In this document: positions 36,314-43,791 of the stretch, piece after piece
Layout of the letters: each line of letters begins with the position of its first letter
Position numbering within the stretch: position 1 is the stretch's first letter
NCBI GenBank assembly: GCA_016720595.1
Contig: JADKKI010000036.1
Coordinates: forward strand, 1 to 64,000
Direction: 5' to 3'
Length of the DNA: 64,000 bases
DNA from: Myxococcales bacterium
Lineage (GTDB): Bacteria > Myxococcota_A > Polyangia > Haliangiales > Haliangiaceae
Program-made: the position numbers and the translations under genes
Notes under the pieces: generated by a model
The model's input: only the letters and a program-made list of their open reading frames with translations
Database searches by the model: none
What the model was told of the DNA's origin: nothing

Positions 36314-38626
36314 TTGCGGACGCGCGAGTGGGTCACAGCCGTCGTCGGGCTCGCGGCGGTCTGCACGTCGGTGCTGGTGATCGGTGGCGCGCTGCGGTGG
36401 ACCCAGGCGCTGGTCGCGGTGCTGGTGGCGATCGCGCTGGTGCCGACGATCCCGTCGCGGCGCGTGCTCGTCCGCTCGCCGCTGATCGCGATCATCGGGA
36501 TCTCGATGGGCCTGACCGCCCTGCAGCTGCTGCCGCTCCCGCAAGCGCTGCTCGACAGGCTGAACCCCACAGGCATGGCGCTCCGTGCCGATGGTGCGGC
36601 GCTGCTCGACATCTCCCCGTGGCAGTCGATCACGCTCGACTCCGCCGGCACCCTGCGCGCCCTCGCCTTCTTCGCGATCGTGCTCGGGATCGCGATGGTC
36701 GCCCTCCGGATCGCGGTCTCGGAGCGCGGGCGCTACCGGATCCTCGCGAGCGTCGCGGCACTGTGCGGCATCACGGCAGCGGTGGTCTGGATCCACGAGC
36801 TGGTCGGCGCGACGAGCGTCTACGGGATCTACGAGCCGACGTACGCGCACCCGCACCTCCTCGGGCCGCTCCTCAACCTCAATCACCTCGGCTGCTTGAT
36901 GGCGGCCGGCACCGTGCTCTCGATCGGGCTCGCCGCGCATCGCCTCCAGCCGAACTGGATCCGCGTGGCCTGGATCGCCGTGATCGGGTTGTGCGGCTCG
37001 CTGACCGTGGCCACCGTGTCACGCGGCGCGACGCTGGCGCTGATGATCGGCGTGGTCGTCGCCGGCAGCACGCTGATCGCGCAGCGCCTGAGTGATCAGA
37101 ATCGTCGCGTCGCGCGGCGCACGGAGCTGTTCACCAAGTCGCTGCCGATCGCGATCGTGGCGATCTGCACGGTGTTCGTGGTGATCTATTCGAGCGCCGG
37201 CAACGTGAGCCGCGAGCTCGGCAAGCTCTCGTTCGAGGAGATCAGCCGTCCGCGCACCAAGTTCGCCGCGTGGAAGGCGAGCACCAACCTCGTCGAGGAA
37301 TCGCCATGGATGGGCGTGGGGCGCGGCGGGTTCGAGACCGCCTTCACGCGGGTCTATCCCGATGCCGGCTTCTCCACGTTCTCGCACACCGAGAATGCGT
37401 ACCTGCAGGCCGTGGTCGACTGGGGGATTCCCGGCGCCGCGCTGATCGGCCTCGCCCTCGGTTGGTTCTGGGTGGTGGCACTCCGGAGGTGGCGAGATGG
37501 TCCGCTCAGCGCGGGTGCCCTGGGTGCCCTGGCCGTGGTGGCGATCCAGAGCAACGTCGATTTCGGGATCGAGCTGCTCGCCCTCGCGGGCCCGGCCACC
37601 GCGATCGCGGCCACCGTGGCGTACGTCCCGCTCCGCGAGGGCTCCTCGCGCGCGGTCACCTCGGCGCTGCGGGTCGCTCACATCGTGGCGCTGCTCGTGG
37701 GGGCGGTGTTCCTGGTCTCGAGCGCCACCACCAGCGTGGCCGAAGATCACGCGCAGATCACCGACAGCTCCACCCTCGACGAGCTCCGCGCCGCCGCGCA
37801 GCGCCATCCGTTCGACTACTACGTCTATGCGCAGGCCGCCCAGCAGCTCGCGAAGAAGGGTGACCGCGGGGCCGTGCCGCTCCTCAACCACGCCTTGCGG
37901 CTCCATCCCACGCACCCCGGTCTCCACCGGATCGCGGCGCGCTTCCTCCTGCGTGATCGCCACCCCGCGCAGGCGGCGCTCGAGTATGCGGAGGCGATCC
38001 GGGTCGGTGGCTCCGCCCAGCTGCTCGTCAAGGAGCTGGCGGCGAGCCTGTCGCCGACCGATGCGCTCACGGCGATCCCGCTCGACTATCCCTACGTCGA
38101 TCAGATGGTGCAGCTCCTCGAGGATCTCGGGCGGCGCGACCTCGCGCTCGGCTGGCTCGCGAACCTCCACGTGCGCGAGCCCGGCCGCCCCGGGGTGTGC
38201 ACGGCGCTCTATGACCTCGCCCTTCGCGACAAGAACCTCGCCGCCGTGGCCAGCACGCAGCGCGCGTGTGGCGAGGCCGCGCTCGATCCTCCGCTGCGGC
38301 TCGCGCTGGTGGGGCTGCTCGCGCCGCGCGGCGCGTATCAGGAGGTGATCCGCGTGATCGGCAACGTCGAGGACTGGTCCGGGCGCCTCGAGCTCAAGGT
38401 CGCCGGCTGGCTCGCCTTGTGTGATGCGCAGATCGCGCTCGGGGCCTGGGACGATGCGAAGCGCTGCGTGCGCCGGCTCGATGCCGCGGCGCTGCTCCCG
38501 CGCAACGCGGGGTCCGAGATCCGCAACCGGCTCGATCAGATCGAGCGCGGGCGAGCGACGCCGATCCCGACGCCAGTCCCGCCCACACCCGCACCGACTC
38601 CAGCACCAGCGCCCGCGAAGCCCTAG
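36314..38626 (+). CDS. O-antigen ligase/polymerase family protein with C-terminal TPR region
   Basis: 770 residues from the TTG at 36314, 5 bp after the OPX gene. About 11 membrane helices fill residues 1-480. The Wzy_C-type loop contains NLNHLGCLMAAGT and WMGVGRGGFETAFTRV followed by HTENAYLQAVVDWGIPGAAL, characteristic of the O-antigen ligase superfamily. Residues about 490-750 are helical TPR-like repeats in the soluble phase, and the tail is Pro/Thr-rich (TPIPTPVPPTPAPTPAP). It may be a second polymerase, a ligase anchoring the polymer or a glycosyltransferase for secreted proteins. Its coupling to the export gene suggests action on finished chains. Confidence 0.8.
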   Translation: MRTREWVTAVVGLAAVCTSVLVIGGALRWTQALVAVLVAIALVPTIPSRRVLVRSPLIAIIGISMGLTALQLLPLPQALLDRLNPTGMALRADGAALLDISPWQSITLDSAGTLRALAFFAIVLGIAMVALRIAVSERGRYRILASVAALCGITAAVVWIHELVGATSVYGIYEPTYAHPHLLGPLLNLNHLGCLMAAGTVLSIGLAAHRLQPNWIRVAWIAVIGLCGSLTVATVSRGATLALMIGVVVAGSTLIAQRLSDQNRRVARRTELFTKSLPIAIVAICTVFVVIYSSAGNVSRELGKLSFEEISRPRTKFAAWKASTNLVEESPWMGVGRGGFETAFTRVYPDAGFSTFSHTENAYLQAVVDWGIPGAALIGLALGWFWVVALRRWRDGPLSAGALGALAVVAIQSNVDFGIELLALAGPATAIAATVAYVPLREGSSRAVTSALRVAHIVALLVGAVFLVSSATTSVAEDHAQITDSSTLDELRAAAQRHPFDYYVYAQAAQQLAKKGDRGAVPLLNHALRLHPTHPGLHRIAARFLLRDRHPAQAALEYAEAIRVGGSAQLLVKELAASLSPTDALTAIPLDYPYVDQMVQLLEDLGRRDLALGWLANLHVREPGRPGVCTALYDLALRDKNLAAVASTQRACGEAALDPPLRLALVGLLAPRGAYQEVIRVIGNVEDWSGRLELKVAGWLALCDAQIALGAWDDAKRCVRRLDAAALLPRNAGSEIRNRLDQIERGRATPIPTPVPPTPAPTPAPAPAKP

Positions 38627-38627
38627 C

Positions 38628-39092
38628 TCACAGCTTGAGGTTCTCGAACTGCACGCGCTGGCCAGCCTCGACGTGGTGCGCCGCAGACCAGCCCGCGTTG
38701 ACCTCGAGCACGTAGAGCGAGCTGGTACCGACCCGGATCGAGGTATCGGTCTGGGGCTTGGTGTCGCGCGCGATACCGGCGACGTGCAGGTCCTTCGTGA
38801 TGAACACGATGTCGAGAGGGATCAGGGTGTCGTGCATCCAGAACGACCAGTCCCGCTCCTTGTTCATGAAGAACAGCATCCCGGCGTCCGCACCGAGGCT
38901 GCGCCGCTCCATGAGACCGCGGTCGATCACGGCCTTGGTGTCGGCGACCTCGACGGTCACGGTGGCGTTGCCCGCGGGCGTCGAGATCACGACGCGCACC
39001 GGCGCCGCCGGATCGACCAGCTCCGCACGATGGCGCTCCGCACATCCCCACATGGAGACGGCGAGCGCGACGATCAGCGCGGCGTGCCTCAG
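38628..39092 (-). CDS. DUF192 family lipoprotein
   Basis: About 154 residues. The start is uncertain: a CTG at 39092 overlaps the stop of the upstream gene (CTGA) and gives a signal peptide LRHAALIVALAVSMWGC with a lipoprotein-like cysteine; no ATG, GTG or TTG fits as well. The DUF192 core is clear: RGLMERRSLGADAGMLFFM, FWMHDTLIPLDIVFI, and VLEVNAGWSAAHHVEAGQ. The family has no settled biochemical role. It forms a coupled pair with the next gene. Confidence 0.75.
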   Translation of the reverse strand: MRHAALIVALAVSMWGCAERHRAELVDPAAPVRVVISTPAGNATVTVEVADTKAVIDRGLMERRSLGADAGMLFFMNKERDWSFWMHDTLIPLDIVFITKDLHVAGIARDTKPQTDTSIRVGTSSLYVLEVNAGWSAAHHVEAGQRVQFENLKL

Positions 39093-39838
39093 GGGAGGAA
39101 GATCAGCGTGAGGCCGCTGCGGTAGTATGCGAGGTCGCCGATCACGTCCTGACCGCGGAGGTTGTACGTGACCGGGCCCGCCGCCGTCACGGGGAAGTAC
39201 GAGGTCCGCGTGATCGACGTGGTGATGTTCGGCTGGAGGAACACGAAGTCGTAGTCGGCGACGGGCGCGACCGTGTTGGCCTCGTCCGCGATCCACAGGT
39301 ACGCGGACGCCGCCGGGCTACCCGCCGGGCACTGGGTCGCCGTGCAGAACAGATCCGAGCTGCCCACCGCGATCACCTTGCCGGCCGCGGGCGCCTGGAT
39401 GACGCCAGGGAGAATCGTGATCGGCGTACCCGTCGTCGCGTTGACGCCGCCCTGCATGAACGACTTGCTGACGATCGCCTGGCCGGCGCCGCACACGTAC
39501 TCGGTGGAGGCCGCCTCGGTGCCATCGAGCATGCCGTTCTTGTTGGTATCGGTGCCGACCTGGATCTTGACGCCGCCGGCCGGGCAGTTCGCCCCCGCCG
39601 GCTCCGGGTTGACGTCGGTCATGGTCTGGTTGCCACAGACGTACTTGGTGGTCGCGATCTCGCCGCTCTCCAAGGTCCCGTTTCCATTGTCATCCGGGCC
39701 GGTCTCGATGCGGACGCCGCCGCTCGGACAGTTCGCTCCCGCGGCCTCATCGTTGAGATTCGTGAGGTAGGACGTCCCGTCCTCTCCTGCACAGCCGACC
39801 GTCGTGACCGCGAGCAACAAGGCGAATTGAATGCGCAT
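39089..39838 (-). CDS. Lipoprotein with Cys/EF-hand-like repeats (DUF7151-like)
   Basis: 249 residues from the ATG at 39838. The signal peptide MRIQFALLLAVTTVGC ends at Cys16. Two near-identical repeats of about 45 residues follow, each with GANCPxGG, a DxNxNGxL loop resembling a calcium-binding EF-hand/dockerin loop (DDNGNGTLESGE; DTNKNGMLDGTE) and a YVCG. The C-terminal 120 residues are beta-rich. This repeat is common in myxobacterial lipoproteins of unknown function. Surface exposure and metal binding are inferences. It faces away from the radical SAM cassette across a 193-bp intergenic region. Confidence 0.75.
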   Translation of the reverse strand: MRIQFALLLAVTTVGCAGEDGTSYLTNLNDEAAGANCPSGGVRIETGPDDNGNGTLESGEIATTKYVCGNQTMTDVNPEPAGANCPAGGVKIQVGTDTNKNGMLDGTEAASTEYVCGAGQAIVSKSFMQGGVNATTGTPITILPGVIQAPAAGKVIAVGSSDLFCTATQCPAGSPAASAYLWIADEANTVAPVADYDFVFLQPNITTSITRTSYFPVTAAGPVTYNLRGQDVIGDLAYYRSGLTLIFLP

Positions 39839-40031
39839 AGGTTCGTCCCCTCTGGTGAAGCTGTGGCGATACTAGCCCAGGACGAGAATAGTTCGCGATT
39901 TCCTCACCTAGCGGGTGCGAGAGGTCACGCTATGAAGCTTGCCGGAGGGCCTCAAATCGTGGTCGACTGGCGACACATCGGTGGTTTGAACGTTTGCCGG
40001 TCCGCCGGAATCAAACCAGCTGGAAGCGAGT

Positions 40032-40274
40032 ATGTCGGACAAGAAGCACGACCAACCTGAAGCTGACGAGCCCGTGAACGAGGGCCGCCGCCGCCTGCTC
40101 CGCATGGCGAAGTACGTGCCGCCCGTCGTCCTCGGTGCGATCACGCTGTCTCAGGCTGGCTGCCAGCCCGAGCCGTGCTCCTGCCCGCCGTCCGGTGGCG
40201 TGAGCTGTCCGCCGGGTGCGCCCGCGCCGAAGACCGAACCCTCGAAGGCTCAAGAGGTCGATCCGTCGACATGA
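40032..40274 (+). CDS. 80-residue Cys/Pro-rich peptide, candidate substrate of the radical SAM cassette
   Basis: The ATG at 40032 is preceded by a GGAAG ribosome-binding site, and the stop overlaps the radical SAM ATG (ATGA). A charged leader (1-18) is followed by Arg19-Arg20-Arg21-LLR, resembling a twin-arginine motif, a hydrophobic stretch (about 28-42) and then cysteines at 44, 49, 51 and 59 in a Pro-rich tail. Cys44 could be a lipidation site, although the -3 residue is Gln. It may be a modified peptide precursor or a small exported partner protein. Not recognised as a named family. Size, cysteines and coupling support its being a real gene. Confidence 0.7.
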   Translation: MSDKKHDQPEADEPVNEGRRRLLRMAKYVPPVVLGAITLSQAGCQPEPCSCPPSGGVSCPPGAPAPKTEPSKAQEVDPST

Positions 40275-41434
40275 GCACGGCCGCGACGGCAACCACGCCA
40301 TCGCGACCGCGGTCCGCAAGTTGGTTGTTTCCCCAGTTCCAGGGGATGGTTGCGAGGCAGGACGACCGGTACTTGATCCTGAATGGGTCGGGGATGAGGT
40401 CGACGATCGAGGGTCCGCTGTGCGCCGAGGTCGAGGCCTCGCTCGAGCGCGGCGCTCCCACCGAGCGGCTGCTGCGGCTGTCGTCCGCACACGTCTCGCT
40501 CGCCGAGCTGGCGCGCTGGCTCGCCACACCTTCGGTGCCGCTGACGCCGCTCGACGCGGTCCGGCTCGATGGCTTCGACACGCTGTTCCTCGAGCTGCTC
40601 GGCCGCTGCAACGAGCGCTGCATCCACTGCTATGCCGATGCGGATCCCACCGTGACCGCGGCGCTCGATCGCGAGACAGCGCTCTCGGTGATCGAGCAGG
40701 CTCATCAGCTCGGGTTTCGGCGGATCCAGATCACCGGCGGCGATCCGCTGCTCAGTGACTACCTCCGCGACGCCGTCGCGAAGGCGCACGAAGTCGGGTT
40801 CGAGCACGTCGAGATCTACACCAACGGTCTCGCGCTCACCGACGAGCTCCTCGCGCATCTGGCGCCCGAACGGCCCGCCTTCGCGTTCTCGATCTACAGC
40901 GCGAATCCCGACGAGCACGATCGGATCACGCGCACCCCGGGGAGTCACCGCCGCACGCTCGCCGCGATCGATCGCGTGGTGCAGCGCGGGCTCGAGCTGC
41001 GCGCCGCGATCATCGTGGTCGATCGCGATGGCGATGTGCAGGTGCTGGTCGATCTGCTCGCGCAGCATGGCGTGACCCAGATCTCGGTCTCGAAGACCTA
41101 TGCGGTCGGCCGCGGCGAGGGTCACGGTGAGGCCAGCCAGGCGCTCGAGGTGGTGTCGCGCTCGCCGTTGCGCGGCGGCCATCGCGCCACCGATGATCGC
41201 TCGAGCGGCAAGCTCTGCGTGACCTACCAGGGCGATCTCGTGCCGTGCATCTTCCAGCGGACGTCGACGCTCGGGAACGTTCGCGAGGGCACGCTGCTCG
41301 AGCTGCTCTCCCGGCCTCTGCCCACGGTGGAGCGTCGTGGCTTGCCGCTCGCCGAGGACGCCTCGCGCCGGCTGCAGTGCACGAGCTGCCGGCTCACCGA
41401 GGCCGGGCTCGCGCTGTTGCGGAGTGCACGATGA
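40271..41434 (+). CDS. Radical SAM protein with SPASM-like C-terminus
   Basis: 387 residues from the ATG at 40271. The radical SAM cluster motif CNERCIHC places Cys at 113, 117 and 120. ITGGDPLL and VEIYTNGLALTDELL are the usual following strands of the barrel. The C-terminal region has Cys316, Cys326 and a Cys370-x2-Cys373 pair, consistent with an auxiliary iron-sulfur cluster of SPASM/Twitch type. An N-terminal extension of about 100 residues precedes the barrel. Enzymes like this install crosslinks or epimerise residues in peptides with a PqqD-type partner, which is encoded next. Chemistry and substrate are unknown. Confidence 0.85.
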   Translation: MSTAATATTPSRPRSASWLFPQFQGMVARQDDRYLILNGSGMRSTIEGPLCAEVEASLERGAPTERLLRLSSAHVSLAELARWLATPSVPLTPLDAVRLDGFDTLFLELLGRCNERCIHCYADADPTVTAALDRETALSVIEQAHQLGFRRIQITGGDPLLSDYLRDAVAKAHEVGFEHVEIYTNGLALTDELLAHLAPERPAFAFSIYSANPDEHDRITRTPGSHRRTLAAIDRVVQRGLELRAAIIVVDRDGDVQVLVDLLAQHGVTQISVSKTYAVGRGEGHGEASQALEVVSRSPLRGGHRATDDRSSGKLCVTYQGDLVPCIFQRTSTLGNVREGTLLELLSRPLPTVERRGLPLAEDASRRLQCTSCRLTEAGLALLRSAR

Positions 41435-41721
41435 GCCGGCTCCGGGTGCGCGCCGGGCTGACGATCCGCGAACTGCCCGACGGGGATGCCGTGGTCGCGC
41501 GCGACGATGGCGCGGAGGCCGTGATCATCAACGCCACCGCGAGCGCGGTGCTCGAGCTGTTCGGCAAGGAATCCTCCGAGGAGGAGGTCGCGCGCGTGTT
41601 CTGCGAGAGCTTCCCCGGTGAGGACGTGACGGCGATCCGCCGGGACGTCCACGAGATCGTGCAACGCCTGATCACTTCGGGGATCCTCGAGCCTTGTGGC
41701 AGCGCGTCGTCGACTGTCTAG
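41431..41721 (+). CDS. PqqD-like peptide chaperone (RiPP recognition element)
   Basis: 96 residues; the ATG at 41431 overlaps the radical SAM stop. The PqqD signature is seen in VIINATASAVLELFGKESSEEEVARVF followed by a helix (AIRRDVHEIVQRLITSGIL): a winged-helix fold that binds leader peptides and presents them to a radical SAM enzyme. It matches the small PqqD-type proteins found next to HPr-kinase-related proteins. Its presence is the main reason to read the cassette as peptide modification. Confidence 0.85.
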   Translation: MSRLRVRAGLTIRELPDGDAVVARDDGAEAVIINATASAVLELFGKESSEEEVARVFCESFPGEDVTAIRRDVHEIVQRLITSGILEPCGSASSTV

Positions 41722-41723
41722 GC

Positions 41724-42515
41724 ATGACGGTCCGGGTCCGGACGGACTCGCACGAGATCGCCGGCTTGCTCGCGGGTGTGCTCCGTTCGTATGCGGATGC
41801 GCAGGGGCCGATCACCGTCGACTACCTGCTCGACACGTCCTCGCCAGCGCCGCGCGTGGTCCGCGATGACGTGCTGCTCTCGACGTGGGAGGTCCCGATC
41901 GAGCTGGTGCCTGCGTTCGAGATCGATCTCTACAACCGGCTGATCACGTTGACGCCCGGGGTCCCGCTGCACTCGGGCGCGGTGGTCGATGCGCACGGGC
42001 GCGCGGTGATCTTCGCGGGGCGCTCGGGCGCCGGCAAGAGCACGCTTGTCCGCGCGCTGCTCCACCACGGCTACCGCTATCTCAGCGAGGAGTGCAACGT
42101 GCTGCTCGGCGGCGGGCGGTGTCGTGGGCTCGCCCGCGCCCTCAACATCGAGGATCCACAGATCCAGCTCCCACCAGGCTATGTCAGCGATGACTACCTG
42201 TTCCGGGATCAGGCGCAGGTGCGGTTCCGGATGTTCCATCCACCCGAGCGCGTGATCTGGCGCGGCGATGCGCAGGTGATGGGCGTGGTCGCGATCACGC
42301 ACGCGGCGGATGCCACGAACGACGTCGTCCCCCTCACCAGCGGCGAGGCGCTGATCGCGCTGTGGCCGGCGATGTTCCGCCACCAGCCCGAGGATCTGGC
42401 GCGCGTGGGGCCGGCGTTCGAGGGCGTGCCGGCGCTCCGCCTTCACACCTCCAGCCCCACGCTCGCTCTCGAGCGCATGCTATCGATCGCGAGTGAGCTT
42501 GGACTCGAAGGCTGA
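41724..42515 (+). CDS. HPr kinase-related protein
   Basis: 263 residues from the ATG at 41724, 3 bp after the PqqD stop; a TTG at 41694 inside the PqqD gene would add 10 residues. The P-loop is IFAGRSGAGKSTLVRALL (about 95-112), preceded by VPLHSGAVVDAHGRA as in HprK. LSEECNVLL follows in place of the HprK catalytic-site segment. The canonical HPr-type substrate system is not seen nearby. Such HprK-related proteins recur with PqqD-like proteins and nucleotidyltransferases in polysaccharide-associated loci, with unknown targets. Phosphorylation of a peptide or protein is an inference. Confidence 0.8.
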   Translation: MTVRVRTDSHEIAGLLAGVLRSYADAQGPITVDYLLDTSSPAPRVVRDDVLLSTWEVPIELVPAFEIDLYNRLITLTPGVPLHSGAVVDAHGRAVIFAGRSGAGKSTLVRALLHHGYRYLSEECNVLLGGGRCRGLARALNIEDPQIQLPPGYVSDDYLFRDQAQVRFRMFHPPERVIWRGDAQVMGVVAITHAADATNDVVPLTSGEALIALWPAMFRHQPEDLARVGPAFEGVPALRLHTSSPTLALERMLSIASELGLEG

Positions 42516-43488
42516 CGCCGCGGACGTCGAGCGCATGCGTGCGTTCGTCGCGGCCGTGCTGACCGATCGCCCGATCGGTCCCGCGCCGTCGTTCGAGCTG
42601 CTGCAGACCGGGATGCTGGCCCCGATCGCCTACCGTCGCGGTCACGCCGCGACCCGCAACGACTATGCCGCCACGCTGATCGTGGCCGATCGTCGCCGGC
42701 GGACGCTGCGCGAGGTGGTGTCGCGGTTCGCCGCGCACGGCATCGAGCTCGCGCTGATCAAGGGCTGCGCGTTCGTCGGCACGATCTATCCGGATCCGGC
42801 GGAGCGGCCGATGAACGACATGGACGTGCTGGTCAGGAAGGCCCAGCTCCCCGAGGCGATCCGCTGCATGCTCGCGCTCGGCTTCCGCCGGGTGGGCTTC
42901 GATCGCAAGCTCTCGAACTACTACCACGCCGTCGTGTTCCTCCGTGACGACATGATGGTGGAGCTCCATCGCAACATCGTGCAGCCGTACCGGACCCGGA
43001 TCCGGATCGAGGATGTGTGGGCCAGGTCCACGCTGGATCCAGAGATCGGCGCCCGCAGGCTCGAGCGCGTCGACGAGCTGTTGATCTGCGCCACGCACGT
43101 CGCCCGCCACGAGCTCGCCGTCCCCGCGATCAACTACGTCGATGTCTCGCGCCTCTGGCACCGGCTGACCGAGGCCGAGCGCCGCACCGTGCACACGCGC
43201 GCCACCGAGTGGCGGATCTCGCGCGCGATCAAGGCCGTGCTCGCGATGACCGACAACCTCGCCCACGGTCGGCGCGGATCGCCCGACGTCGGGCTCGGCT
43301 CGGCGCTCCTGCCCACCACCGACGACGTCCTGCGCGGCGTGCACCCGGCGCGACTGCGACAGATCGGCCAGAAGCTGCTGCTCGCGCAGGGCCTCCGCGA
43401 ACTCGCCGGGCTCGGGTTCACCACGGTCGCGGCGATCGTCGATGGCTGGCGCCTCGCGCGGACCTTCGACGAAGACACGCGCTCGTAG
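42493..43488 (+). CDS. Nucleotidyltransferase family protein (PF14907-like)
   Basis: 331 residues from the GTG at 42493, overlapping the kinase-like gene by 23 bases. The signature is ALIKGCAFVGTIYPDPAERP with MNDMDVLVR, the KG...YP..R..DxD pattern of the uncharacterised NTP_transf_5 family; the two aspartates would bind metal. A later MMVELHRNI segment gives a third acidic residue. It would transfer a nucleotide to a protein, peptide or small molecule. It is the last gene of the cassette, followed by a repeat-filled gap. Confidence 0.82.
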   Translation: MSLDSKADAADVERMRAFVAAVLTDRPIGPAPSFELLQTGMLAPIAYRRGHAATRNDYAATLIVADRRRRTLREVVSRFAAHGIELALIKGCAFVGTIYPDPAERPMNDMDVLVRKAQLPEAIRCMLALGFRRVGFDRKLSNYYHAVVFLRDDMMVELHRNIVQPYRTRIRIEDVWARSTLDPEIGARRLERVDELLICATHVARHELAVPAINYVDVSRLWHRLTEAERRTVHTRATEWRISRAIKAVLAMTDNLAHGRRGSPDVGLGSALLPTTDDVLRGVHPARLRQIGQKLLLAQGLRELAGLGFTTVAAIVDGWRLARTFDEDTRS

Positions 43489-43539
43489 GAGCCGCGCCTA
43501 CCAAGCTCGGAGCGTCACGCGGTCAGATGCGCTTCCTGT

Positions 43540-43725
43540 CGGAGTTCAAACCCAGGAAGCCAGGAACCAAAGCAGAGAGCTTTATGGAATCCGCTACCTT
43601 GCCTCCACGGGAGCGCTTGAATCCCCGCAGTCAGTGCTCGAGTTCGGAACTACCACCGGATCACAGTCTCCAAAGTCCGCTGCCTTGGTTCCTGGCTTCC
43701 TTGCTTTGATCTCCGGGTGCGCGCC
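43540..43725. repeat. Inverted-repeat element related to the 32.6-kb repeats
   Basis: Left arm GTTCAAACCCAGGAAGCCAG begins at about 43543. The right arm at about 43675-43720 is the reverse complement (TGCCTTGGTTCCTGGCTTCC), ending in TTTGATCTCCGGG. Between the arms are about 90 unrelated bases. Both arms match the core of the 85-bp repeats at 32601, with the right arm inverted. It occupies most of the 303-bp gap between convergent genes; no coding sequence is supported. Confidence 0.75.
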
Positions 43726-43791
43726 CCGTGGCTCGTGTGTCGTGGCACGGGTCAGCGGAAGTCGCCCGCTCCACGTGAGGCGCCCGACGCC

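Noticed and set aside
39967..40000. Sigma-54-like element (TGGTTTGAACGTTTGC) before the peptide cassette
   Set aside because: The GG-GC distance is 11 rather than 10 bases, which is not tolerated by sigma-54.
39840..40031. Possible riboswitch in the 193-bp gap before the peptide gene
   Set aside because: The region is AT-richer with some pairing, but I could not match a known riboswitch core such as the cyclic-di-GMP GEMM motif.
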